NCBI GenBank assembly: GCA_036346255.1
Contig: CM070640.1
Span: 37,257,238-37,321,237 of the forward strand
DNA: 64,000 nt
Direction: 5' to 3'
From: Ampelocalamus luodianensis
Lineage: Eukaryota; Streptophyta; Magnoliopsida; Poales; Poaceae
The notes below the pieces were generated by a model. It was not told where the DNA came from, did not search any database, and saw nothing but the letters and a program-made list of their open reading frames with translations. Positions 23,127 to 35,300 of the stretch are shown here, one piece after another; the first letter of the stretch is position 1; every line of letters starts with the position of its first letter. The translations under genes and the position numbers were made by a program.

Positions 23127-23707
23127 GATGGCCGAGGTACCGGACGCTATCTCTCACGAGTCATTGCGGACAACGGGTTTGAACTTCTGCGGAAGTGATG
23201 CAGCACTTGGACTACAAGAAGAGGCCAACGTTTCAGGGCTATCGGTACAAGGTGGGAGAACGACGTCTCTGGAGGGTGGAAGTGCTGATCTACTCTGATC
23301 TGTCACCGAACACGGTCTTCCACACCTTCCACGCCCCGATCAGACGCGACACCTTCGCGGATGGTATTCAAGATGCAGCAAGAGAAGCAGTTCGTCGACT
23401 CCGCCACATCTACGACCGCTACCTCAACGGCACCGGGTTTCACTATTACCCGATGCATCTTCCGACCAGACTCGACAGCGTCTTCCGCACCGCCAAGGAA
23501 GAAGATTCCCCCGAGTTGACGCACCAGGTGGACTTAACGAAGGCACTGGACTATGCCTACGGGAATACCCTGGAGGACATGCGTACCGCTCAAGATGGTT
23601 TGGAGTACGCAGAAGCAAGGATCAAGGCATTGGAAGCAGAACTAGCTAGCTACAAGGCCGGCGAGGGTAGCTCCAATGAGATAGACTATACCCCCAGTAC
23701 ACCATAG
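23127..23707 (+). pseudogene. Accessory ORF upstream of gag, inner element
   Basis: Between the primer-binding site and gag is a reading frame with no gag, pol or env motif. It reads RYLSRVIADNGFELLRK, then after a single-base frame slip at about 23196 continues QHLDYKKRPTFQGYRYKVGE, RVEVLIYSDLSP, FADGIQDAAREAVRRLRH, and ends in a predicted coiled coil (ARIKALEAELASYK). Supplying one base at the slip would join the two parts into about 190 residues. A diverged homologue lies at the same place in the element at 50.6-58.6 kb. Extra ORFs are known in several plant LTR retrotransposon groups, but I cannot assign a function. Confidence 0.7.
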
Positions 23708-23914
23708 ATGTTTTCGATTAGTCCGTACGATAGTCGCAAATTATGAGCTATCAATTACCCTTGTGATAGCCATAATCCATTAATAAAATAAATGAATAAA
23801 AGAACTATTTTGAAAAGTTGGTTCTTTATTGCGTGTTTATTGGTTCTTGGGCTATTTTAGATTTATTCCCCTTAGAATTTCTACCATCTTATCTAAATCC
23901 TTGGAGGATCCCGC

Positions 23915-24880
23915 AGATAGTGACCACCCGCAGGAACGGCAACGGCAGCAGCAGTGCCGAGGGACAAGGAAACGATAAGGTGGATCATCAAAACAATCAC
24001 GTTCCGCAGCCACCACCACCACCGCGAGAGGACCGATCGGCGCGGATGATGGCGAATCGGACTCATCCGATTGACCTTCTTGCCCAATCGCCGCAGCGTG
24101 CGAGAATGCTCAAGCGCTCTGGCGGCGGCAGCTCGGCTCCACCCCGCACCACCAAAGGTTGACCATGTGCGAATTCATGAGAATGCGTCCGCCGACTTTC
24201 TCAAGCGATCTTGAACCAATGGACGCCGACGGCGGCTTCGCCATTGCGGAAATCGATATTAGTCGCTGCTCGGCCGTGAGAGGGTTTTGTTTGCCTCTCA
24301 CCAGCTAAATGGTCCCGCATCAGAATGGTGGGACAACTACTGCATCGCACACAATGATGCTCAGTCCATCACATGGGCCGACTTCGTGCGAGCTTTCCGT
24401 CATGCACACATCCCAGCAGGGATGATGACGCTCAAGAAGGAGTTCCACGCGCTCCGACACGGCAACCGTACGGTGAATAAGTACCTTCACCGCTTTAACC
24501 AACTTGCCCGCTATGCCCCAGCTGACGTAGCTAGAGATGAGGACAGACAGGAAAGGTTCCTGGAAGGCTTAAACGATGATATTTCTGTCCAACTCATTTC
24601 TCAGAATTTCACCGACTTTCAGCAGTTGGTGGATAAAGCAATCAGGTAGGAGGCCAAACACGCAGAAATGGAGAACCGCAAGCGGAGGATGGCCGCTCAG
24701 AGGTTCAACGCAGGAGGTTTGCCCAAACCTCGTATCTCCACACCACAGCCGCAGCAACGTGGGAAGTTCCAATCTTCCACGTCTCGTACTCGACCGCCAC
24801 GGCGCTCCAACCTCCAACTTCCGTGGCACTTCATTAGAGGGCGGTTTCACCAAGCACTCTACCTCCTCGGCTTAGAGTAA
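23915..24880 (+). pseudogene. Gag of inner element, broken
   Basis: A Pro-rich N-terminus (NNHVPQPPPPPRED) is followed by frame breaks. The retrotransposon gag domain is readable at 24287-24649 (LNGPASEWWDNYCIAHNDA, FVRAFRHAHIPAGMM, VNKYLHRFNQLARYAP, RFLEGLNDDISVQL). A damaged CCHC region follows near 24900, where only YANKCPKK is recognisable. Numerous short frameshifts prevent a single product. Confidence 0.85.
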
Positions 24881-25059
24881 CGCATTTCCACCGCAACGAG
24901 GCGGGCATTACGCCAATAAATGCCCGAAGAAGCGGCAAGGTTTGGCACCAAGAAGGCCAACCTCGGGAGTTGCAACCACCGCGGCACCAACCGACCAGCG
25001 AGCGATTCACCAAGGGACGGGTGAACCATGTCACCGCCGAGGAAGCTCGAGCGGCGCCA

Positions 25060-26944
25060 GACGTTGTTCTTGATGCGTTCCTCGTTAATTCGATAAAGAT
25101 CTGCCTTATTTGATTCCGAGCTTCACATTCTTTCGTGTCAAAAAGTTTGTGGGAAAATATGGGTTACTGTATCCTCCTTAACCACCCCCATGATAATCCA
25201 TTCCCGGGCTCGGAAATGAGAACCGCTTCTCTATGCCCTAATCTCACCCTTGAGATATCCTGAGTAACTTTTCTAGCGATCGATAGTTTTACACTCCCAA
25301 GGTCTGGATGTAATACTTGGAATGGACTGGCTAGCCAAAAACCACGGTCAAATAGACTGTGCCAATAGATCCATCACCCTCACCAATGATCAAGGGGTGT
25401 CTGTTGGATTCAAACCCGAGACCCGCACCGGGAGAAGTTCCATGCTCACCAGCTTGAAGGAAGTTAAACTGGAAGACATACCCGTGGCACGGGAGTATCC
25501 CGACGTATTTCCAGATGATCTACCCGGCATGCCACCGGATAGGGACATCATGTTCCTAATCGATCTAGTCCCCGGGACAACTTCGATCTCGAAGAGGCCC
25601 TACAAAATGCCAACCAACGAGTTAGCAGAACTGAAGAAGCAAATCGAAGAGCTGCGAAGCAAAGGGTACATTCGACCCAGTTCCTCACAATGGGGAGCCC
25701 CAGTGCTATTTGTCAAGAAGAAAGATAATAGTATGAGAATGTGCGTCGACTACAGATCACTCAATGAAGTGACAATCAAGAACAAATACCCGTTGCCCAG
25801 AATTGACGATCTGTTCGATCAGCTGACGGGAGCAAGTGTCTTCTCGAAGATTGATCTGAGATCCGGTTATCATCAACTGAAGATCAGACCAGAAGATATT
25901 TCGAAGACCGCCTTCACCACAAGATATGGACTGTATGAGTTTACAGTAATGTCCTTCGGACTAACCAACACCCCTGCCTACTTCATGAATATGATGAACA
26001 AAGTGTTCATGGAATTCCTGGATAAATTCGTGGTCGTCTTTATTGACGATATTCTCATCTATTCGAAGGACGAAGAAGAGCACGAGAAGCATCTCAGGAT
26101 GATCCTAGACAAGCTCAGGGAGCACCAACTTTATGCCAAGTTCAGTAAAAGCGAATTCTGGCTAAGTCAAGTTGCATTTCTTAGACATATTGTATCCGCA
26201 GGAGGAATTGCAGTGGACCCCACCAAGGTTGAGGCAGTAATGGACTGGAAACAACCCAGATCAGTCACCGAGGTGAGAAGTTTCCTTGGACTGGCAGGCT
26301 ATTATCGCCGGTTCATCGAAGGTTTCTCGAAACTTGCCAAACACATGACTCAACTTCTGAAGAAAGAGAAGAAGTTTGATTGGACAAACGCCTGAGAAGA
26401 AAGTTTTCAAGAGCTGAAAAAGAGGCTAGTCTCAGCACCGGTGTTAATATTACCGGACATCCGCAAGGATTTTGAGATATTCTGTGACGCGTCCCGTCAA
26501 GGCCTCGGATGTGTACTGATGCAGGAAGGCAAAGTGGTAGCTTATGCATCCCGGCAGTTAAGACCACACGAAGGCAATTATCCAACTCATGATGTGGAGT
26601 TAGCAGCAATTGTGCATGCTCTGAAGATCTGGCGGCATTACCTCATTGGTAACCGCTGTGAGATTTTCACGGACCACAAGAGTCTAAAGTACATCTTCAC
26701 GCAGTCCGAACTCAATCTCCGACAGAGGAGATGGTTGGAGTTGATAAAGGACTACGACCTCGGAATCCATTATCATCCGGGCAAAGCCAACGTGGTAGCA
26801 GATGCCTTGAGCAGAAAGGCATATTGCAACACCATCATGGTGCAGCAAAACCAGCCAGAGCTGTATGAAGAACTGAAGCATCTGAATCTGCAAATTGTCA
26901 ATCAAGGTTCCGTAAACGCTTTGGAAGTTCAACCGACTCTTTAG
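25060..26944 (+). pseudogene. Protease, reverse transcriptase and RNase H, inner element
   Basis: The protease active-site region is frameshifted near 25100 (remnant of SGASHSFVS). The frame recovers at [14 protein letters not shown] (25322) and stays open through RT ([20 protein letters not shown], catalytic [11 protein letters not shown]) and the RT connection ([14 protein letters not shown]). TGA at 26393 replaces the residue after TNA, and RNase H continues in the same frame ([63 protein letters not shown]). A second stop TAG is at 26942. Confidence 0.92.
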
Positions 26945-27001
26945 GATCAGATTAGGACAAAGCAATTAGAAGATGAAGACATCCAAGAAATCAAGAAAAA
27001 T

Positions 27002-28373
27002 ATGAGAAGAGGCAAAGCTCCAGGTTTCTCCGAGGATGAACAAGGGACAGTGTGGTTCGGAGACCGCATCTGTGTGCCCAACCAGCAGGAGATAAAGGAG
27101 TCAATTTTGAAAGAAGCTCATGAGTCGCCATACTCCATTCATCCTGGTAGCACCAAAATGTATCAGGACTTAAAAGAAAAGTATTGGTGGGTCAGCATGA
27201 AGCGTGAAATTGCTGATTCGTCACTCGTTGTGACGTCTCACAAAGAGTCAAGGCACAACACCAAAGACCATTGATGCATTCTGACCATTACCGATTCCCG
27301 AGTGGAAGTGGGAAGAAGTTGGTATGGATTTCATCACCGGACTCCCCAGGACCCAATCGGGATATGACTCCATCTGGGTGGTAATTGACCGGTTAACTAA
27401 AGTAGCTCACTTTATTCCTGTCAAGACCACCTACCAGAGCAGCAAGCTAGCAGAATTGTACATGGCCAGAATCGTCTGCCTGCATGGAGTACCCAAAAAG
27501 ATTGTGTCTGACCGAGGTTCTCAGTTTACCTCTCGGTTCTGGAAAAGTCTGCATGAAGCCTTGGGAACCAGACTCAATTTCAGCACGGCGTATCATCCCC
27601 AAACCGATGGTCAGACAGAACGCACCAACCAAGTTCTTGAAGATATGCTTCGGGCTTGTGCATTAGATTTCGAAAAAGGTTGGGATAAGGATCTGCCATA
27701 CGCGGAGTTCTCATACAATAATAGCTACCAAGCCAGTTTGCAGATGGCTCCATTTGAAGCTCTGTATGGTAGGAAATGCCGAACCCCGCTCCTTTGGGAT
27801 CAGGTAGGTGAGTGTCAGCTCCTTGGACCTGAGTTGATCAAAGAAGCTGAAAGTAAAGTGAAAACTATTCAGGAGCGTCTAAAAGTAGCCCAATCCCGAC
27901 AAAAGAGTTATGCCGATAACCGTCGGAGGGAATTAAGCTTTGAGGTAGGAGATGTTGTCTATCTCAGAGTAACCCCACTCAGAGGAGTGAGGAGATTCCA
28001 GACCAAAGGTAAACTCGCACCCAGGTATGTTGGGCCATACAAGATCTTGGCAAAACGTGGAGAGGTAGCTTATCAGCTAGAGTTGTTAGAAGCTTTGTCA
28101 GCAGTGCATAATGTCTTCCACGTATCGCAATTAAAGAAATGCTTGCGAGCAGCAGAAGACCATACCTTTCTGGAAAGCTTCGACCTTCAAGAAGATCTCA
28201 CCTACGTGGAGCGACCAATTAAAATTCTAGATGTCGCAGAATGTGTTACCAAAAGCAGAATCATCAGATCGTACAAGGTGCAATGGAGTCATCATCCAGA
28301 AAGTGAAGCTACATGGGAGAATGAAGACGAACTCAAAGCCAACTACCCTGATCTTTTTGCTAACCAATCCTGA
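27002..28373 (+). pseudogene. Integrase with C-terminal chromodomain, inner element
   Basis: The zinc-finger half (AHESPYSIHPGSTKMYQDLK, YWWVSMKREIA) loses its CxxC part through a deletion near 27220-27300. The core follows at 27324 in a long open frame: MDFITGLPRTQSG, IDRLTKVAHFIPVK, VSDRGSQFTSRFW, YHPQTDGQTERTNQVLEDML. The GPY/F module is GKLAPRYVGPYKI with VFHVSQLKKCL, and the chromodomain is SYKVQWSHHPESEATWENED. Domain order and the chromodomain support a Tekay-like chromovirus. The product would lack a complete zinc finger. Confidence 0.92.
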
Positions 28374-28390
28374 ATCTCGGGGTCGAGATT

Positions 28391-28410
28391 CCCTTTAAGG
28401 GGGGTAGGTT
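28391..28410 (+). other. Polypurine tract of inner element
   Basis: TTTAAGGGGGGTAGG lies immediately before the 3' LTR start TGTAACAGCC at 28411, as expected for second-strand priming. Confidence 0.8.
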
Positions 28411-31400
28411 TGTAACAGCCCAAATTTTAAATTCCTGTTGAAAATAAAGTTTAATTATTTTATTGGATTTTTGTGGAATTTTCAAAAGCTTTTCCGTAAC
28501 TAAAGTAAAGCTAAACAAATAATAGTTGGAAATATTTTATTTAAATCCTAAATACCTAAGAGAATTTCTGTGAATTTTCTCATAATTTTTGGACTTAAAT
28601 TGCTATATTCTAAAGCCTAATTGAATTATCAGTATTAAATTATTTAGAAAATCAAAAGAAATTCCCAAACATTCAGTGGGCCGAAACCCAGCTCGGCCCA
28701 CATCCTTTCCGCGCACGCCCGGCCCGCTCCATCGCGCCATCACCGTCAGCCGTTGGATTGAAATCCAACAAAGGCGCCGAATCCTACTTACGCGGCGCAA
28801 CATAATTTCAACCGTTGGATCAAAATCCAACGGCTGCATCCAAACTTAACTTACCGATTCGCCCCGTCGTTGTCCACCGTTGGATTAAAATCGGAAGCAT
28901 CTGGGTCATCGTCCTCCTTTCCTTTCTTCTCCCTCCACCTTCCTTCTTCTTCCCCGCGATTCCGCCATTAACACCGAATCGGGACCTTCCAAAACTGAGT
29001 GAATCCGGCCGCATCTCCGTAATCGTCGCGCGCATTGAAGTCCCTGATCTGCTCCGCGCTCCGACACGGCCGTGTCTTTCCATCCCCGTAGCACCAAATC
29101 CCAGATTCACCGCCGCCGTGCCGCACGACCTTCGTGCGCTCCACGTTGAACCATCCACGCCCGCGCCCTATAAATAGGTGCGCCAGGAGCGCCTCCTTCA
29201 CCGCACCTCAAAGCCACCATCCACAGCCCCCTCCCTGCTTGAAGCGCCTGGAATTCAAGTTCTTCGCCGGCGACCGCAAAGGCTTCGAGCTCCGTTTTCG
29301 CCGCCACCGAAGCTCCTCCGCCCTCATTGTCAACACCATCGTCATCGTCTTGTCGTCGCAAAGCCAATACCGCCATCCACCTCGCCAAAGGGCCTCGGGA
29401 ACACCTTCGTCGCTGTCGACCTCAAACCGCCGCCGCTCTCCAGCTCGCCGCCGGCCACCTCGTCACGCCCCGCCACCGCAAGGTAGTGCTCTAGCCTCAG
29501 CATCACACCAGCTTTATTTTGCGCACGACCATTTGGCTCGCCGCGGCGTAGAACGCAGGCGAGCTCGAGCCCTAACACTGCCGCTCACCGGGCCGGCGTG
29601 GCTCGCCACGTCGCGGCGGTCGGCGCCACCTCGACCAAAGAAGCCTCACGTGGTGCCGCGTGTCGGCCACATCAACCGGTCCACCCCGTCCCTCCGAACC
29701 AAAAGCCGTAGGCTTGGTTCACGTAGACCGTGTCTATGACACGTGGGGCCCGCATGTCAGGAATTAATTTAATTCCTTTAATTTCTGAAAATTCATCGCT
29801 GGCGTCGGCATTGCGCAATAATTGATTTTCCAGTAGAAAATTAATTCCAGAAATTCAATTAAATTGCAGATTTAGTTTAAAACTTCTAAAATTCATATCT
29901 TTTGCATCTGAACTCCAATTTGGGTGGTTCAAGTTGCAAAATTTGTCTAAAATCATAATCTAGCTAACTAAAACAAAATATTTCAATTTGGAGTTAGTTT
30001 GAGCTGAGTTTTTGAATTTATTTGAATTTGGAGTTAATTTGTCGTAATTTCACGTATAGACCTCGACGACTCCGGAGAGTTAGATCCTTCCGACGATTTA
30101 GAATTTCAAGACTTTAACGAAGGCAAGTTACACTATTGATCATATTGTTCCCAGTATTTTAAATTATTTAATTCCTGTTTTAAATTACTATTGCATGCAT
30201 ATGTTTATATAATTGTTTAAATGTCATGTTTATATATAGTTATTCAAATCTCCATTGTATGACCAATTTGATTATTGAATATGAATACCATGACACCCTT
30301 AGGCAAAGTTCTACTAAAACTTGTCATATGCTTAGCCATGCTTAGATCACATTTATTTGGGGAGGTTTAGCCAAATCCTTTACAAGTTGATTTTAAATTT
30401 GTTTCGGTGGTATTGTTTTACCACGAAAGGTTTATTAAGAGTTTTTCACTCTAAATAAAATAAAATGGGTTTGGACTTGGGCGAGATGGATGTATGGTGG
30501 GTGCAGGTTCATGCACGGGCCTAATCTGGTTAGGATTACGACCCCTAGGTTTATTCAAATGGAAAGTCGCCCAAGTCAATTAAGGACCGGTCTTTGAGCG
30601 TATTTTGCTACGCCTAACCGTACCACCACATGTCTGGAATGGGACAGATTTGGCTAAATAATATGTGGTGTCTTAGTGTTATTTGTGCTACGTTGTATGT
30701 GTGGGTGTTGGTCAGACATTAGTCCCACCGGGCGCAAGAGGGGGCTTCCGGAGGATGGTTAGTCCAATGGTAGCAAAACCTTAGCGGGCATAAATCCATT
30801 AAGACACTGCTTTGTAACGGCCTCATGATAATTGCTTAGTCACACGCCTTCGGAAGTGTGCTTTGGCCGACATTAAAAGCATATTATCTCGTGTGGGTAA
30901 AGCCGCACAAACTCTGCGAGTAGAAACTATTCGAATAGCGCGTCATGATCATGGACATGCTAGCAAAGCCACTCTAAGTTAGACTTGTTTTTGGTTTATA
31001 AAATGATTTCCACACATGATTTTAGGATGGTTAATCCTATGGTAAAATGGGGCGGTTAGCCAAGTGTTAGGAGGGTATCCTTCACTATTCATTTAATGGA
31101 GGTTATCCACTATTCATTGTCATCTTAATCACTTATTTCAGTTATATTATTAAAACTGGCCTTAGAAAATTACTAATAGTATTTAATCTGAAAATGTTGT
31201 TTATGCAAAACAACTCTGTCATTATCCTTTGTTTACCCTATGCGTGCATTAACTTTCAATATTGGGTGTAACTTGCAAGCACGGAAGTTGTGCTTACTCT
31301 TGCTGAATAATCTTTATTCAGGGGAAGACCTCTATCAGGACGGTGAGGATCTGGACGAATAGGCTACGTCCCCAGACGATTGCCTGTGGCAAGTCGTGTG

Positions 31401-31601
31401 GCCTACTACTACTACTACTTTTTCGCTGTGTTATCTCTTTTCTATTTGGCCTCAGGCCCTTTTTGTAATAAACTCAAAATTATTATTAATAAAGAGTGTG
31501 ATATGATTTTGCCATCACTTTTTGTTGACTGTGTACACTGGAAATCATGGACTAGTGTATAAACACAAAGAATTCAGGATCCTTCGCTCCCGGGTTCGAC
31601 A
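28411..31601 (+). repeat. 3' LTR of inner element (~3.19 kb)
   Basis: Starts TGTAACAGCCC and ends GGGTTCGACA; complete at both ends. A TATAAATA box is at 29169-29176. GC-rich open frames at 29134-29739 recur in both LTRs without known domains. Confidence 0.93.
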
Positions 31602-31711
31602 ATACGATTCCGCTCGATCTGAGCGAGAACCTCAGCCATGGTCGGAGGAGGGGGAAGCTCCTCATCTGGACCAGCCGGCTGATTCCGACCACTACGGGTT
31701 CCTCCAGCCAT
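31602..31711 (-). pseudogene. Gag N-terminal stub of outer element
   Basis: From ATG at 31711 on the minus strand the frame reads MAGGTRSGRNQPAGPDEELP, then PPPTMAEVLAQIERNR, and is cut at the inner element's end. This resembles the start of chromovirus gag proteins. The rest of gag and the protease are not found on the other side of the insertion. Confidence 0.7.
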
Positions 31712-32380
31712 CCTGTTCCACCAAGTAAGTTAGCAACAATTCTATAACAGAAAGCATGGAAAGCAAACATCCACCCTATAAAATAAACTCTAAAAGTTTA
31801 CAACAACAAGGCAAGGTCGCAATTCATAAAATCAACTCCCTAATATGACCAACTCGTATGGAAGAACGAGCAATCAGTTTTAGGAAGACAATTTCGGAAT
31901 ACAGCTGAAAAGCAAGGTAAAAATCGTCTAAGAAAAGGTCAGACATTTAGCTAACTCATATTACATCTTACCCTTTTATCCCCACAAGTTTGGTTAACCT
32001 CTCGTTTTTAGTCCTACACACTAACCACTAGCTGGCTGTTCAGACTTTCTTCTTCAAGTCCCTGGCCGAAGTCTTCAACTCCAAAAGTTTCGATTTTCCA
32101 CTGACAGATAGCCAACACTTTAGGTTACAACTCTCAGGATTCTCCCAAACCAATTTAACCGATAAGTAACTACCTTTTGAAAGGAAAGAGAGGAATCAAA
32201 TTTTAAAACTCAAATTAGAGCAAGATGAGAGTAGAAAGCTAAGATAGATAAGGAGTAAAATCTGAGAATCTTCTTAAGCTTTCATAAACCATTTGTTACT
32301 TCGAAAATAAGCTTTTGCAAAACATCATAAGGACGATCATGCTTGGGTTACTACGGTCAGGATAGCTCTGATACCAACTT
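31712..32380 (-). other. Untranslated leader and primer-binding site of outer element
   Basis: The 5' leader holds no open frame of note. At its 5' end (32380-32361, minus strand) the sequence AAGTTGGTATCAGAGC directly follows the 5' LTR, giving an initiator-Met-tRNA-type primer-binding site. Confidence 0.8.
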
Positions 32381-35300
32381 TGTGAGGACCCCAGTTTATT
32401 TGGCTTGTAATGCTTAACCAACCACCTGGCCCTAGAATCACAAATCAAATAAACCAAGCCTCGAGATATGTATACTTCCCAGAACTGCAGTATACACACC
32501 TCTTCATAAAATCATGCATCAATTCCATTCTAGGCATAGAGTCCAAAGCATCACGATACTAAACAGAAGACAAACAAAGTAGAGGTATTATTATAAAAGA
32601 GGGCCGACCGGCCAAATGACAAACAGATAACACGGCAAACAGCGGAAGCAAAAATGCCATAAGATAGCTATAACAAAAGCCAATTAGTGTGCCTCAGCCC
32701 ACAAGGCAACCAACCGGACCGCCAAGCTAGTCGTCCCAAAACCCGCACATCTCACAAAAGTAAGGCCCTTGGGGCTCACCTGCCTCCTCTGCAACAAAAA
32801 CATTAAGCAAAGCAAATGAGTACAAAAATGTACTCGCAAGACTGACGTGTGAACTAGCAGACCTATGCATAAATTACATGCAGGCTTATTTGAGTGGAGG
32901 CTGTATGGCTCATTTTAGCACAAAGTAATCTTTATTTGCAATAATGTAAAACATTTAAAAGCAAGTTGGCAATTCATTTTTATTGTTGAAATAACAGCAA
33001 GAGCAATAATAATAACAGTAAGTAGATGACAACATCCTGGAAGTGACTAACCCATTAGTCACCACGACCATAGCATGAATTACCCATTCATGCCACCCAT
33101 GTCAAGTTTTAATTAAAAGGTTGTAGTCTAGTTCTCACGGGGCGTATTCGAGTGTGTCCATAACCTAGGACGAGACTATTCGAATAGATCAAACCCTGCA
33201 GGGGTGTACCAATGTACCCACACTCCAGACCGCCTTTTTGCCACAAAAGCACACTTCCGAAGGTATACCGGCACAGCTAAGTCCTACGAGACATTTCCAA
33301 TATTGTGTATTAACTACGAGCCGCTCGTATGGATAAAATCCATACGCTTATATGGTAAAGCCGAAAAGACAAGTACCCACAAAGGGTAAAGTTTTTCGAA
33401 CAACTACCATGCTCCCAACACCATCCCTCCTGCGACCCCCTGCGACTCGGAGCCAATACACGCCAAAGTACTAAGTCAAGAGAGGTCACATACCCTCTAG
33501 TGTGGTTAGCACGCAAAATGCTCAGTACGGTGGCGCAAGTAACTCGGTCCTTGTTGACTCGGGCACCATTCCAGTCACACCCAGAAACACACCAACATAC
33601 CATTGTGCCCAAGTCCAAATCATTTTTGTTTTCATTTTTAGTTTTCACAATTAAACATAGCATAAATGCTGGAACACAAAGTTATAAATTTTTTGTGTGA
33701 TCAAGGTTATCGACCAAATCGATCACCGCCCAATTCTACCGAGCTAAGCATGTCTAAGCAGTTTAATTCGTATCTACTAAGTGACAAGAGATCATCCAAC
33801 GATCTCTGATCACAGCAATTAACCTAGGCTCAGGTAGTAGAGGAATATCATTTACCTACAGATTATGCAACTAAAAGGGTCCACTAACCATATTTTAACA
33901 ACAAAATAGCAATGCATACATACAAGTTGCAAACAAAATATTAGTTTTGAATATAAAGGGATTAACATGATCAAACTACTTGCCTGGTTGCTGCTGCTCA
34001 AAATATTGCTGAGGCTCACTCTCGATAACACCAGAATCGTCGCAATCTAACGATCGAGCAAAAGGACAAATAACAACGAATAACACCGACAATAACCACA
34101 AATTGACTTTCATCTAACAAGCACAAAATTCATACAACAGGTAGAGAATTATTTTACAAAAATTTAGAAACAGAAATCATTTTGTTTAGAGTTTAGAAGA
34201 ATTTTCTAGGAATTTTTCAAGTTAGAAATACATAAAAACATCATTAAATTAATTATCAAAATTTTATGAACAGAGACATACTTAAAAATTATTATGGTAA
34301 ATGGTACATTAAAAACTAAAATTAACAAAATTGGTTTCATTCAATTTGGAGCAAAATTGAATTAGTTATGGATTTTCTAAGTTAATTGAATTAACAGAAC
34401 AAAAGCAATTCAATTCAGAATTTCTAACAGCACTGAAAACTTTTTCTACCGGCACTCAGCCGACCCACGGTCACTGACCGGTGGGACCGAGCGAGGACGC
34501 TGACTAAGTCAAACTTGACTCAGCCGGCGCCAAAGGCGACGTCGAAGGCGTATTAAGAGAATACGCTTACAAATTTATAAGACATACTGAAACTAAACAA
34601 TGCAGAGAAATACGCCTGCTATTAAAAGAAAACGTATTTCGCTACTTTACGCAAAACCTTAACCGGCCGAGAGGGCCCACATGCCAGAGGCTCAAGGAGC
34701 TATAAGCGGGGAGATTTACTTTCCTAAATGAATTTAACTCAGCGGGGCCCATCTGCCATAGAGTCATTAAAAGAGTTGATTAGCACTAAAGACTGAGCTT
34801 AGCGCTAAAGACAACGGCGGCTTACCGGCGTTCACGAGGACGGCGGCGCGGCCGCGCAGCGGATCTAGCAAACCAGCGAGCCTCTGGGCACGTGGGTGAT
34901 ACCTCCAGGTTCACTGAGACCTCGCGAACTCGATGACGGCGACATAGGCTCTCGAGGATGCCGGCGGCGAGCTGTCGGCGAACGGAGGCGGAGAAGAAGC
35001 TACGGCTCTTGCGGAGAAGATGCTACGGGCTTCGAGAAGACTCCGGAAGGTGTGCCTAGGGATCGCCTCGGCTCCAGGAGTGATACGCCCAAGACAACGC
35101 CGCCGAAGGAGGTCCGAGGCGGCCGGAATCGACGCGGCGACGAATCACCGTGATTGGAGAAGAAACGGCCGCACGCCCTCAACGATGCACCAAAAGTGAA
35201 GACGAACCCACCGTTAGACTCAGTGGAGCAATGCGATCACAAGGGACCAGGTGCGGAGATTAGAGACTTACAAGAACGCCCTAACGGCTACGGGGCCGAG

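Larger units (their letters stand above)
19787..31601 (+). mobile_element. Inner Ty3/gypsy (Tekay-like) retrotransposon, plus strand
   Basis: LTRs about 19787-22969 and 28411-31601, iMet-type primer-binding site at 22974, accessory ORF, gag, protease, RT, RNase H, integrase with chromodomain, and polypurine tract just before 28411. The element sits inside the outer element's gag/pol region in the opposite orientation. The left LTR lacks the first ~11 bases (TGTAACAGCCC) present in the right one, and flanking outer sequences do not join into a continuous polyprotein, so the left junction was altered by deletion. Multiple stops and frameshifts make it non-autonomous. Confidence 0.9.

Noticed and set aside
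19779..31606. atacg on both sides as the inner element's target duplication
   Set aside because: atacg occurs at 19773-19777 and 31602-31606, but on the left it belongs to continuous RT coding sequence (ISKAPYRM) and the inner LTR tip is missing. The match is probably coincidental.
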